DNA from: an uncultured Alistipes sp.
Lineage (GTDB): Bacteria; Bacteroidota; Bacteroidia; Bacteroidales; UBA932
DNA length: 24,055 nucleotides
NCBI GenBank assembly: GCA_900544175.1
Contig: UQUN01000033.1
Span: 1-24,055, forward strand
Direction of reading: 5' to 3'
In this document: positions 16,093 through 24,055 of the stretch, in pieces
How positions within the stretch are numbered: position 1 is the stretch's first letter
How the letters are laid out: each line of letters opens with the position of its first letter
Notes under the pieces: model-generated
The model's database searches: none
Told to the model about the DNA's origin: nothing
Seen by the model: the letters and a program-made list of their open reading frames with translations, nothing else
Position numbers and translations under genes: made by a program

Positions 16093-18537
16093 ATGGAAAT
16101 AATAGAGAACAATTCGAAAACCAACCGCAAGGACGACAGCAGTCTCAGGATACAGGACATACTCTCCATCTGCCTGGCACGGTGGAGGTGGTTCGTGCTG
16201 TCCTTAGTGATTACACTCGGTGCTGCGGCGGTGTATCTGCTCAGAACCCCTTCCGTATATACCCGCTCGGCCTCCATATTGATCAAGGAGGACAGCAAGG
16301 GACAGTCCGTTTCTTCAGAGATGGATTTCGCCAATCTGGGTCTGTTCCAGAGCAATACCAATGTCAACAATGAGATGCTGACTCTCCGTTCTCCTGCAAT
16401 CATGTACGAGGTTGCGCGGAGATTGTCCCTGCACAAGACTTATATGATGGACGGACGTTTCCATAAAGTGGTGGCCTACGGCACGTCGCTGCCTTTGACG
16501 GTCGATATAGCCGGATTCCCTGAAAGTGAGGGGGCGGGCATGACTGTAGCTGTAGCTGAGGACGGGGCGGTCACTTTAAGTGAATTCTCCCGCAGCGGGG
16601 TGGAAATCGATTCCGGACCTGTGCAGGCAGTCCTTGGAAAACCTGTTTCCACACCGATAGGGGAGGTGACCGTATCTCCGACTCCATTTTTCATGAAAGG
16701 GAACGGATGTACCATATATTTCACGCAGACCAGCATACAGGCGGCAGCCTCCGGCTGTTCATCCAACATCACCATAGCCCGAGCCGAGGATGGGGCATCG
16801 GTTATCAACCTTACCATGAAGGATGTGTCCATCCAAAGGGCAGACGACATCCTCAACACCCTTATCTCGGTCTACAATGAAAACTGGGTCAAGGACAGGA
16901 ACCAGATAGCAGTCAGCACCTCTGTTTTCATCAACGAGCGTCTGGCTATCATTGAAAATGAACTCGGCACAGTGGACGAGAACATCTCATCCTACAAGAG
17001 CGAGCACATGATTCCGGACCTCAATACCGCCTCCAGCATGTATATCAGCCAGAGCGTGGAGGCCAATACCCAGATTCTCCAGCTCAACAATCAGCTTTAT
17101 ATGATCCGCTACATACGGGACCACCTTACCAGCGAGGCTAACCGGTATGACCTGCTTCCGGCCACAGGAACAGAGAATACGGGCATAGAAAGCCAGATTT
17201 CGGAGTACAACACCATGCTGCTTCAGCGCAACAATCTGGTCACTGCAAGTTCGACCTCCAATCCTGTAGTGGTGGATATGGACCGTAATCTGGATGCCAT
17301 GCGCAGTGCGATTGTATCTTCATTGGACAACCACCGGGTCATGCTGGAGACGCAGCTCCGTACCTTGGAAAGCACAGAGCAGCAGGCCAGCGACCGGATA
17401 GCCGCCACTCCTGACCAGGCCAAATACCTTCTGTCCGTCGAGAGGCAGCAGAAAGTGAAGGAGGCCCTGTACCTGTTCCTCCTGCAGAAACGTGAGGAGA
17501 ACGAGCTTTCCCAGGCTTTCACGGCATACAACACGCGTATTATCACACCTCCTACGGGCAGCGGGGCTCCGACATCTCCGGCCAAGACTAAAATCATGCT
17601 CATAGCCTTGGTTATCGGTCTGATTGTGCCAGTGGGTATAATTTTCCTGAAAGAACTGACGAACAGCAAGGTGCGTGGCCGCAAGGACGTGGAATGGCTC
17701 AGCATGCCGTTTATAGGGGAGATACCTCAGGTGGATGACGGCAAACGGCGAGGCATGTTCCGGAACATGGCAGAGTCCGTACGGGGACATGGGAAAAATG
17801 GAAAGGACAGGAAAAAGGAAAAAGAAATTGTCGCTGTCAGGGAAGGCTCCAGAGACGTAGTTAACGAAGCGTTCCGCGTGCTCAGGACAAATCTGGAGTT
17901 CATGATCCGCAAGGACGGGCGTACCGACATAGTCCTTATCACCTCCTTCAATCCAAGGAGCGGGAAGACATTCATTGCGATGAACTTAGGTATGGCATTG
18001 GCAATCAAGAAACAGAGAGTGCTGGTAATAGACGGAGACCTGCGTCACGGCTCGGCCTCCAGGTTTGTGGGTTCACCTGGAAAGGGACTGAGCAACTGGC
18101 TTGGCGGACAGTGTAATACGTATCTGGACCTGATCGTTCCCTATCAGCAGCATACCGGACTGGACATCCTGCCTGTCGGAACCATTCCGCCCAATCCCAC
18201 CGAACTGATATCGGATCCACGTATGGCATCAATGCTGGAGGACCTGCGTGGACGGTATGACTGTATTCTTGTCGATTGTCCTCCGATAAATATAGTGGCA
18301 GATACCCAGATACTTGAGAAATTGGCGGACAGGACTGTCTTCATTGTCAGGGCCGGGTTGCTTGAGCGAAGTATGCTCTCGGAGCTGGAGAATATCTACC
18401 AGCAGGGGCAGTTCCGCAATATGTCTCTTATACTCAACGGGACAGAAGGTGGAGGACGCTATGGATACCATCACGGGTACAGATACGGCTACCATTACGG
18501 ATACTACGGTAACAGTTATTACGGAAGCGGCAAGTAA
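16093..18537 (+). CDS. wzc: Wzc-like polysaccharide copolymerase / tyrosine autokinase
   Basis: An 814-residue inner-membrane protein. It has an N-terminal Wzz domain with a first membrane helix at about residues 33-52, a long periplasmic coiled-coil region, and a second helix at about 497-518 (IMLIALVIGLIVPVGIIFL). The cytoplasmic BY-kinase follows: Walker A NPRSGKT (Lys625; a variant of the usual GEGKS), Walker A' VLVIDGDLR (Asp647, Asp649) and Walker B ILVDCPP (Asp728). The tail from about residue 788 is a tyrosine cluster with ten Tyr among Gly and His, the autophosphorylation site. Cycles of phosphorylation control chain length and export. The phosphatase for it is encoded 21 bases downstream. 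Confidence 0.93.
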   Translation: MEIIENNSKTNRKDDSSLRIQDILSICLARWRWFVLSLVITLGAAAVYLLRTPSVYTRSASILIKEDSKGQSVSSEMDFANLGLFQSNTNVNNEMLTLRSPAIMYEVARRLSLHKTYMMDGRFHKVVAYGTSLPLTVDIAGFPESEGAGMTVAVAEDGAVTLSEFSRSGVEIDSGPVQAVLGKPVSTPIGEVTVSPTPFFMKGNGCTIYFTQTSIQAAASGCSSNITIARAEDGASVINLTMKDVSIQRADDILNTLISVYNENWVKDRNQIAVSTSVFINERLAIIENELGTVDENISSYKSEHMIPDLNTASSMYISQSVEANTQILQLNNQLYMIRYIRDHLTSEANRYDLLPATGTENTGIESQISEYNTMLLQRNNLVTASSTSNPVVVDMDRNLDAMRSAIVSSLDNHRVMLETQLRTLESTEQQASDRIAATPDQAKYLLSVERQQKVKEALYLFLLQKREENELSQAFTAYNTRIITPPTGSGAPTSPAKTKIMLIALVIGLIVPVGIIFLKELTNSKVRGRKDVEWLSMPFIGEIPQVDDGKRRGMFRNMAESVRGHGKNGKDRKKEKEIVAVREGSRDVVNEAFRVLRTNLEFMIRKDGRTDIVLITSFNPRSGKTFIAMNLGMALAIKKQRVLVIDGDLRHGSASRFVGSPGKGLSNWLGGQCNTYLDLIVPYQQHTGLDILPVGTIPPNPTELISDPRMASMLEDLRGRYDCILVDCPPINIVADTQILEKLADRTVFIVRAGLLERSMLSELENIYQQGQFRNMSLILNGTEGGGRYGYHHGYRYGYHYGYYGNSYYGSGK

Positions 18538-18558
18538 ATCTGCATACGCCATACGATC

Positions 18559-19281
18559 ATGTCATTTTCACTGTGGAGAAAGCAAACGCTGACTGACGCT
18601 GGGGTATTCGACGGCATGACCGACTGGCACAGCCATATCCTGCCTGGAGTGGACGACGGGATCAGGAATATGGAAGACAGTCTGGAAGTCCTGGAAATGT
18701 ACCAGAAAGCCGGAATCCGGGAGGTATGGCTGACTCCTCACGTGATGGAGGACGTACCAAACACCACAGCGGGCCTTCAGGCCAGGTTCGAGGAACTGAG
18801 GGCGGCATGGCACGGCAGGGTGATCCTGCGCCTGGCAGCAGAATACATGATGGACACCCTTTTCGAGGAAAGGCTGGACAGCGGTGACCTGCTGCCGTTG
18901 GGCCGTGAAGGCCGCCACCTGCTGGTGGAGACTTCATACTACAACCCTCCGGCCCGCCTGAACGCCATACTCACGGTGGTAAAGGCACGGGGATATTTTC
19001 CTGTACTGGCCCATCCGGAGCGGTATGTCTACATGGATATGCAGAACTATGCGTCACTCAGCGACATGGATGTGCTATTCCAGCTCAATCTGGGCTCCCT
19101 GGCCGGCCTGTACGGCAGCGAAGTGCGCAGGAAAGCCCTGCGCCTGCTCCACAACGGCTACTACGGCCTCACCGGAACAGACCTGCACCGCCCCTCCCAG
19201 TTTGGGCATATCGCCCTCACCGGCTGTCTGGACCGCAGTGCGTGCAGGATACTCGGCAGTGGGAATTTCATGAGTATTTGA
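18559..19281 (+). CDS. CpsB/YwqE-type PHP-domain tyrosine phosphatase
   Basis: A 240-residue PHP-fold metal-dependent phosphotyrosine phosphatase. The N-terminal motif is DWHSHILPGVDDG with metal ligands His24 and His26. Further ligands are expected in WLTPHV, the AAEYMMD glutamate, LAHPERY and LTGTDLHRP. It should dephosphorylate the tyrosine cluster of the Wzc-like kinase, closing the regulatory cycle. This is the Firmicutes-type enzyme class (CpsB/YwqE) rather than the low-molecular-weight Wzb phosphatase of Proteobacteria, which is usual for Bacteroidetes loci. It is probably the last gene of the conserved regulatory/export block, since the next gene has its own promoter. Confidence 0.9.
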   Translation: MSFSLWRKQTLTDAGVFDGMTDWHSHILPGVDDGIRNMEDSLEVLEMYQKAGIREVWLTPHVMEDVPNTTAGLQARFEELRAAWHGRVILRLAAEYMMDTLFEERLDSGDLLPLGREGRHLLVETSYYNPPARLNAILTVVKARGYFPVLAHPERYVYMDMQNYASLSDMDVLFQLNLGSLAGLYGSEVRRKALRLLHNGYYGLTGTDLHRPSQFGHIALTGCLDRSACRILGSGNFMSI

Positions 19282-19294
19282 CTGGCAACCCCAG

Positions 19295-19326
19295 TTTGGA
19301 TATCAGGACGGAAATGAGTAACTTTG
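19295..19326 (+). promoter_or_regulatory. Bacteroidetes-type promoter inside the capsule locus
   Basis: TTTG (19295-19298) is followed after exactly 20 bases by TAACTTTG (19319-19326), an exact match to the consensus. It lies just after the phosphatase stop and would start a transcript about 15 bases before the ATG at 19349. Confidence 0.8.
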
Positions 19327-19348
19327 TAGGGTCTAACCGCAGACAGCT

Positions 19349-20932
19349 ATGATTATGGACATAGAACAGAGACTTTACCCGGTAGGTATCCAGACATTTC
19401 CGGACCTCAGGACTGGAGAGAATTACCTGTATGTCGATAAGACGGAGTATGTCTACCGCATGACGCACTCCGGAGCAAGATACATCTTCCTGAGCCGTCC
19501 CAGACGGTTCGGAAAGTCTCTGCTGGTGTCCACCCTGCACAGCTATTTCGAGGGGCGGAAAGAGCTTTTCGAGGGGCTTGCCATTGAGGGACTGGAGAAA
19601 GAGTGGACGGTATATCCGGTGCTGCACTTTGACATGAGCATGGCCAAGCATGCCGGCAAGGAGCAGCTGGAATCAATGCTTAGTCTCCAGTTGCGGGAGT
19701 ACGAGAAACTGTACGGAAAAGACGACGATGAGACAGGTCTCAATGACAGGCTCACAGGCATCATCCGCAGGGCATACGGACAGACAGGGCGGAAAGTGGT
19801 TGTACTCATCGACGAGTACGACGCTCCACTGCTGGACGTAGTGCACGAGGAGAAAAACCTGCCGGTGCTGCGGGATGTGATGCGCAACTTCTACAGCCCG
19901 CTGAAGGCCTGCGACCCCTGGCTGCGCTTCGTGTTCATGACTGGCATCACAAAATTTTCCCAGCTGAGCATATTCAGCGAGCTGAACAATATCCGCAACA
20001 TCACCATGCAGCCGGAATACGCCGCCGTCTGCGGTATCTCCGAGAAAGAGATGCTCACCCAGATGAGCACCGACATAGACGTACTGGCGGAGAGGATGAG
20101 ACTGAGCCGGGAGGACACCGTCGCGAAGCTCAAGGCCAAATACGACGGATACCACTTCACCTGGCCGTCCGATGACATCTACAATCCCTATAGTCTTGTC
20201 TGCGCCTTTGCTGACGGGGCCATCAGGCCTTACTGGTTCGGCAGCGGCACTCCCACATACCTTATAGAAATGCTGCGGAAGTTCCATATCGAGCCATCAC
20301 AGATAGGAGGCGGCAAGGCTCTGGCGGAGGATTTCGACGCTCCCACCGAAAGGATGACCGGCATCACCCCGTTGCTGTACCAGAGCGGATACGTCACCAT
20401 CAAGGACTATTCACCCGTGTCCGGGATGTACACACTTGACTTCCCGAACAACGAAGTCCGCATGGGCATGATGGGCAGCCTCCTGCCGAACTACCTGGGC
20501 TATAGGTCTTCCGAAGGGAGAAGCACAGTAGCCATGATGTATGAGTGTCTTTACCGCGAGGATATGGACGGAGCACTGCGTATCCTCCAGACCTTCCTGT
20601 CCACAGTCCCGTACGCAGACCACACCGCCTACGAGGGCCACTACCAGCAGATGCTCTACGTCATACTCTCCCTGCTCGGATACTACGTGGACATCGAGGT
20701 CCGCACCCCGAAAGGACGTGTGGACGCAGTCCTGCGCACGGCTACCACACTCTATATCATGGAACTGAAAATAAACACCACCGCAGACACCGCCATGCAG
20801 CAGATCGACCTCCGGCACTACCCCGAGCGGTTCGCCCTCTGCGGCCTCCCCGTAGTCAAGGTCGCCATCTCTTTCGATACCGAGAGGAGAACTATCTCCG
20901 GGTGGAAGGTCAGCGGACCAGATACACAATGA
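19349..20932 (+). CDS. AAA-ATPase-like / PD-(D/E)XK nuclease family protein
   Basis: A 527-residue protein of the AAA-ATPase-like plus PDDEXK_9 family, which is abundant in Bacteroidales. The N-terminal part has a Walker A variant SRPRRFGKSLL (Lys56) and a Walker B VLIDEYDAPLLD (Asp155, Glu156). The C-terminal part has a nuclease-like core, GRVDAVL then YIMELKIN (Asp459, Glu472-x-Lys474). The family's biological role is not established; mobile or selfish behaviour and defence have been suggested. The start is ATG 19349, with a second ATG two codons on. It has its own promoter and no evident role in polysaccharide synthesis, so it looks like cargo placed between the export block and the flippase. 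Its GC content matches the upstream capsule genes. Confidence 0.85.
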   Translation: MIMDIEQRLYPVGIQTFPDLRTGENYLYVDKTEYVYRMTHSGARYIFLSRPRRFGKSLLVSTLHSYFEGRKELFEGLAIEGLEKEWTVYPVLHFDMSMAKHAGKEQLESMLSLQLREYEKLYGKDDDETGLNDRLTGIIRRAYGQTGRKVVVLIDEYDAPLLDVVHEEKNLPVLRDVMRNFYSPLKACDPWLRFVFMTGITKFSQLSIFSELNNIRNITMQPEYAAVCGISEKEMLTQMSTDIDVLAERMRLSREDTVAKLKAKYDGYHFTWPSDDIYNPYSLVCAFADGAIRPYWFGSGTPTYLIEMLRKFHIEPSQIGGGKALAEDFDAPTERMTGITPLLYQSGYVTIKDYSPVSGMYTLDFPNNEVRMGMMGSLLPNYLGYRSSEGRSTVAMMYECLYREDMDGALRILQTFLSTVPYADHTAYEGHYQQMLYVILSLLGYYVDIEVRTPKGRVDAVLRTATTLYIMELKINTTADTAMQQIDLRHYPERFALCGLPVVKVAISFDTERRTISGWKVSGPDTQ

Positions 20933-21054
20933 ATATTATCGGACCCCGCGTATTCAACGTCCCGGTAGGGTACATTTTCGAGTCGAACAGCCAGAAGTAA
21001 TGACAATACCATGCTGGTTTTTGTCACTGAAGGACTGCATTCATGTAAGTTGTA

Positions 21055-22617
21055 ATGGCAGAGGAATCGAGAGTTAAGAAAAGCCTGCTGAACGCCCGCG
21101 TCAACCTGATTTTCTACTTCCTGACGCTGATTCTGTCTTTCTTCTCCAGAAAGATATTCCTCGACTGTCTGGGAGCCGATTTTGTGGGGCTCACCACAAC
21201 CCTCCAGAACTTGCTCGGCTTTCTCAATCTCGCGGAACTCGGCATCGGCAGTGCCATAGGCTACGTGCTGTACAAGCCCCTTTTCGAGCACGACAAGCAG
21301 AAAATCAATGAGATTATCTCCGTATTCGGCTATCTGTACCGGTGGATCGGTCTGATAATCCTCGGCGCCGGTCTTATCCTCGGCGGCTTCCTTCCGCTGA
21401 TCTTCCCGAGCACATCATTCGAGATGGGCATCATTTACTTCGCCTACCTCTCATTTCTCGCTTCATCACTCATCGGCTACTTTGCCAACTACAAGCAGAC
21501 CCTCCTCGGCGCAGACCAGAAAAACTATGTAGTCACTGCATACTTCCAGACAGCAAATATCGTCAAGACACTCATACAGATGGCCTCCGCCTACTACACC
21601 GGCAGCTACTACCTCTGGGTCATCATCGAACTGACATTCGGCATCATATACTCCATCATACTCAACTGGAAGATACGGCAGGTCTACCCCTGGCTCAAAA
21701 GTGAGGTACGGCAAGGCAGGCAGCTTTTCAGGAAGTATCCGGAGGTGATGAGGTATACTAAGCAGTTGTTTGTACATAAAATTGGAGATTTTGCTCAATA
21801 TCAGGCAACTCCTTTTTTAACATATGCTTTCGTTTCTTTAAAAACCGTAGCATATTATGGCAATTATTCTATAATTATTGACAAACTTATTATTTTTTTG
21901 GGGGATATTTTAAACAGCACACGGGCAGGTGTTGGAAATCTTATTGCTGAAGGAAATATAATTAAGGTAAAAAGAGTATTTTGGGAATTGATTTCAATAA
22001 GATTCTTGGCTGCTACGGTATTTACTACAACAACTTATTTAAGTATACAACCTTTTATTAAGTTATGGATAGGAGAAGAGTATCTTTTGCCTAGTACAAT
22101 CGTTATATTAATCCTAAGTCGTTTATTTTTAACTCTAGCTACAGGTGCCACCAATCAGTTTTTATATGGATTTGGTCTGTTTTATGACACATGGGCTCCA
22201 TTAGCCCAGACTACTATATATTTTATTTTCGCTATTATAGGAGGTTATTTCTGGGGGCTAGCTGGTATCCTTGCGAGCAGTGTATTAAGTTTAATAATTA
22301 TCATCGGCATTTGGAAACCATATTTTTTATTTAAAAAAGGATTTAAAGAGTCAGTGCTATTGTACTGGATAAAGTGGGGCGCAAACTTTGTAATCTGCGT
22401 AATATCGTTTTTCATTACACGCTTATTAATAAACATAATATATGATTCTGATTTTGCAGATACCAATTTGTCATCGTGGCTTGTATTTACAATAACAACA
22501 GTTGCGATAAGTACTGCAGTATGTTATATAATATTGTTATCGACAAAAGGAATGCAGGATTTTACCCAAAGGATTGCATCTTATATTAAAGGTATATATC
22601 TAAAACTTAAACATTAA
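21055..22617 (+). CDS. Wzx-type polysaccharide flippase (MOP superfamily)
   Basis: A 520-residue multipass membrane protein of the oligosaccharide flippase (RfbX/Wzx-like) family. It should flip undecaprenyl-diphosphate-linked repeat units across the inner membrane. About twelve to fourteen hydrophobic helices are visible, with a typical start VKKSLLNARVNLIFYFLTLILSFFSRKIFLDCLGADFVGL. The gene is a mosaic: the first two-thirds of a kilobase have about 50% GC and local codon use, while from about 21,750 (residue about 232) it becomes strongly AT-rich, like the genes that follow. The frame is intact across the junction. Upstream, 20933-21054 holds only a weak TGACAA/TTGTCA inverted repeat (21001-21026). 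No Wzy polymerase is visible yet; one would be expected beyond the window. Confidence 0.88.
   Translation: MAEESRVKKSLLNARVNLIFYFLTLILSFFSRKIFLDCLGADFVGLTTTLQNLLGFLNLAELGIGSAIGYVLYKPLFEHDKQKINEIISVFGYLYRWIGLIILGAGLILGGFLPLIFPSTSFEMGIIYFAYLSFLASSLIGYFANYKQTLLGADQKNYVVTAYFQTANIVKTLIQMASAYYTGSYYLWVIIELTFGIIYSIILNWKIRQVYPWLKSEVRQGRQLFRKYPEVMRYTKQLFVHKIGDFAQYQATPFLTYAFVSLKTVAYYGNYSIIIDKLIIFLGDILNSTRAGVGNLIAEGNIIKVKRVFWELISIRFLAATVFTTTTYLSIQPFIKLWIGEEYLLPSTIVILILSRLFLTLATGATNQFLYGFGLFYDTWAPLAQTTIYFIFAIIGGYFWGLAGILASSVLSLIIIIGIWKPYFLFKKGFKESVLLYWIKWGANFVICVISFFITRLLINIIYDSDFADTNLSSWLVFTITTVAISTAVCYIILLSTKGMQDFTQRIASYIKGIYLKLKH
21715..21785. other. Base-composition junction inside the flippase gene
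   Basis: Sixty-base lines before the junction contain 29/60 (21061) and 30/60 (21481) G+C, while lines after it contain 13/60 (21841) and 17/60 (22081). The change is abrupt and falls near 21740-21770. It is best explained by recombination that joined a resident export block to an incoming AT-rich cassette. Confidence 0.75.
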
Positions 22618-22624
22618 TAAATCA

Positions 22625-23737
22625 ATGAAAATATTAATTTCCACAATACATCGTGGCTTTAATTTAGGTTCCGCCTTACAAGCATATGCGCTATCAGAAA
22701 TATTAAAGAACTTGGGGCATGTTCCGGTAATTCTGGATTACATTCCCAATAGAATGAATTTACGTAAAAATATAGTTCATCATATCAAAATAATATTCTC
22801 TTTTAAGTCGTCTTTTAATGACAGATACCTATCAGCAAGAGGAATTGCCATATTGATGTCTAATAATATAGTGTATCATCGTTTCTTCAAAAAATATATC
22901 AATCTGACAAAATCATATTATACCTATGAGGAAATCATGCATGATACAGCCATTAAATGTTATGATGCCTATATGACAGGAAGTGATCAAGTATGGAATA
23001 GTATATATAATAAAGGTATAGATTTTGTATATTTTTTAGGTTTTGCACCAGACAATAAGCCCCGTGTAGCATATGCATCCAGTTTTGGGAAAAATGAATT
23101 AGATCATGAGGAAGCAACTATAATAGAAAAGTTTCTAAGCAGATACAAGGCTGTTTCTGTTAGAGAAAAATCTGCATTAAAGATACTTAATTCAATAGGA
23201 ATTGATGGTGTTAACGTACTGGACCCAACATTATTGTTAAATAAAGATGATTGGACAAAACGAATACCTAAAATAAAAATCAAGAATAAGTTCCTACTGA
23301 TCTACTCTGTCGAACCAAATAAAATAAAATTAATAGAATATGCTGTGCAAATCGCAAAAATACTTAACTTAAAAATATATATGGTAGAATGGGGGGTAAA
23401 AAAATATCCTAAAGTAGATAAAATGATTAATTTCATATCTCCATTGTGTGTTTTAAGTTATTTTGTTGCTGCTTATTATATAGTTGCGAGTTCCTTTCAT
23501 GGTACGGCCTTGGCAATAAATTTTAACAAACAGTTTATTTCTGTTCAACCTGAGAAGTTCAATACAAGGGTTGTAAGTATTTTGGATATTACAGGGTTGA
23601 CAGATAGATTAATGGATGAGTATTCTTTCTCTATTGAGAAAGCGACTGAAATCATAGACTATTCTAACGTGAATTGTATATTGGCAAAGGAAAGAGGCAA
23701 ATCCATATCGTTTATAGAAAATTCCCTACATGAATAA
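22625..23737 (+). CDS. Polysaccharide pyruvyl transferase family protein
   Basis: A 370-residue member of the CsaB/WcaK-like family, which adds pyruvate ketals from PEP to sugars of surface polysaccharides. Visible landmarks are the N-terminal ISTIHRGFNLGSALQAYAL, the mid-chain MTGSDQVWNS, SVREKSALKIL, and the C-terminal VASSFHGTALAINFNKQFISV. The gene is AT-rich, like the second half of the flippase. It starts 7 bases after the flippase stop and overlaps the next gene by 8 bases. Pairing with an FrhB-like protein is common in such loci; the acceptor sugar cannot be inferred. Confidence 0.88.
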   Translation: MKILISTIHRGFNLGSALQAYALSEILKNLGHVPVILDYIPNRMNLRKNIVHHIKIIFSFKSSFNDRYLSARGIAILMSNNIVYHRFFKKYINLTKSYYTYEEIMHDTAIKCYDAYMTGSDQVWNSIYNKGIDFVYFLGFAPDNKPRVAYASSFGKNELDHEEATIIEKFLSRYKAVSVREKSALKILNSIGIDGVNVLDPTLLLNKDDWTKRIPKIKIKNKFLLIYSVEPNKIKLIEYAVQIAKILNLKIYMVEWGVKKYPKVDKMINFISPLCVLSYFVAAYYIVASSFHGTALAINFNKQFISVQPEKFNTRVVSILDITGLTDRLMDEYSFSIEKATEIIDYSNVNCILAKERGKSISFIENSLHE

Positions 23738-24053
23738 AATATGTGAATATGACCTTTGCACCGGATGTGCAGCTTGTGCAAATATTTGTCCAAAAGGTTG
23801 TATAAAGATGTTGCCAGACAAGTTTGGCTTTAAAAGGCCAGTCATAGATGAGTCCGTTTGTATAAAGTGTCGTTTATGTCAGAAAATATGCCCAACGAAT
23901 AACCTTGTTGACAAAAAATCTCCAAAAGTTTGTTTTGCTGGATGGAGTTTGGATAATTTTGACAGACAGACAAGTACATCTGGCGGGATAGCCTCGGTTA
24001 TCTGCTGCTCTCGAAAAAGTAGACACGGAAGGGTAGAAAAAGATAGGAAGTAG
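23730..24053 (+). CDS. FrhB-like (coenzyme F420 hydrogenase beta subunit family) protein, truncated
   Basis: The first 107 codons of a normally about 350-450 residue family, ended by a TAG two bases before the window end. Two 4Fe-4S motifs are intact: CTGCAACANICP (Cys10, 13, 16, 20) and CIKCRLCQKICP (Cys44, 47, 50, 54). They are followed by the family segment FAGWSLD and RQTSTSGGIASVI. After that, from about base 24,000, the sequence (CCSRKSRHGRVEKDRK) no longer resembles the family. In polysaccharide loci these flavo-iron-sulfur proteins accompany pyruvyl transferases; their reaction there is not established. The truncation may be an insertion-sequence junction, a real frameshift or an assembly edge. 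Confidence 0.75.
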   Translation: MNKICEYDLCTGCAACANICPKGCIKMLPDKFGFKRPVIDESVCIKCRLCQKICPTNNLVDKKSPKVCFAGWSLDNFDRQTSTSGGIASVICCSRKSRHGRVEKDRK

Positions 24054-24055
24054 TA

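Noticed and set aside
20930..21000. A 23-codon open frame after the AAA/PD-(D/E)XK gene
   Set aside because: Too short, no start signal beyond an ATGA overlap, and no recognisable domain.
21001..21026. TGACAA/TTGTCA inverted repeat before the flippase gene as a terminator
   Set aside because: Only 6 bp of AT-rich stem around a 14-base loop and no U-run after it.

Overview
The window looks like a piece of a Bacteroidales (Bacteroidetes) chromosome. Three things point there. Bacteroidetes-type promoters recur (TTTG, 20 bases, TAnnTTTG, exact at 12991-12960 on the minus strand and at 19295-19326 on the plus strand). There are lipoproteins with BACON-like and DUF4384-like architecture. The capsule locus carries an UpxY-type antiterminator. 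The genus cannot be fixed from the sequence alone. No tRNA, rRNA, CRISPR array or complete mobile element was seen.

Bases 91-4692 are a tightly packed plus-strand operon: methylthioadenosine/S-adenosylhomocysteine deaminase, class II purine nucleoside phosphorylase, methylthioribose-1-phosphate isomerase, a HAD phosphatase and a YycJ/WalJ-type metallo-beta-lactamase-fold hydrolase. Read in order, the first three make an oxopurine route of 5'-methylthioadenosine salvage: deaminate to methylthioinosine, phosphorolyse, isomerise. Bases 4953-6848 encode a large repeat-containing BACON-like surface lipoprotein, ending in a strong terminator. On the minus strand follow an endonuclease/exonuclease/phosphatase-fold protein and ATP-type PEP carboxykinase, each with recognisable signals. 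A lipoprotein remnant (9951-10274) precedes recQ, whose promoter carries a 17-bp palindrome. A secreted DUF4384-like protein (12136-12936, minus) has a textbook promoter.

From 13033 to the end is a surface-polysaccharide (capsule) locus. An UpxY/NusG-like antiterminator points left. A WecA-like initiating transferase, Wza-like exporter, Wzc-like tyrosine autokinase, CpsB-type PHP phosphatase, an AAA/PD-(D/E)XK protein with its own promoter, a Wzx flippase, a polysaccharide pyruvyl transferase and an FrhB-like ferredoxin-domain protein point right. Between the two divergent arms, two copies of a 24-bp element lie in exact inverted orientation around about 254 bp. Each copy is a pair of 8-11 bp arms around the same asymmetric 5-bp core, the layout of a site-specific recombination site. 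The segment contains a -7 element that now points towards the antiterminator and would point at the capsule operon if inverted. This candidate phase-variable switch is the most interesting signal in the window.

Two further signs of rearrangement are visible. Base composition drops abruptly inside the flippase gene near 21,750, with 48-50% GC in sampled lines before and 22-28% after, which marks a recombination junction between the conserved export half and a strain-specific cassette. The last gene loses its family resemblance about 55 bases before the window end and stops early.
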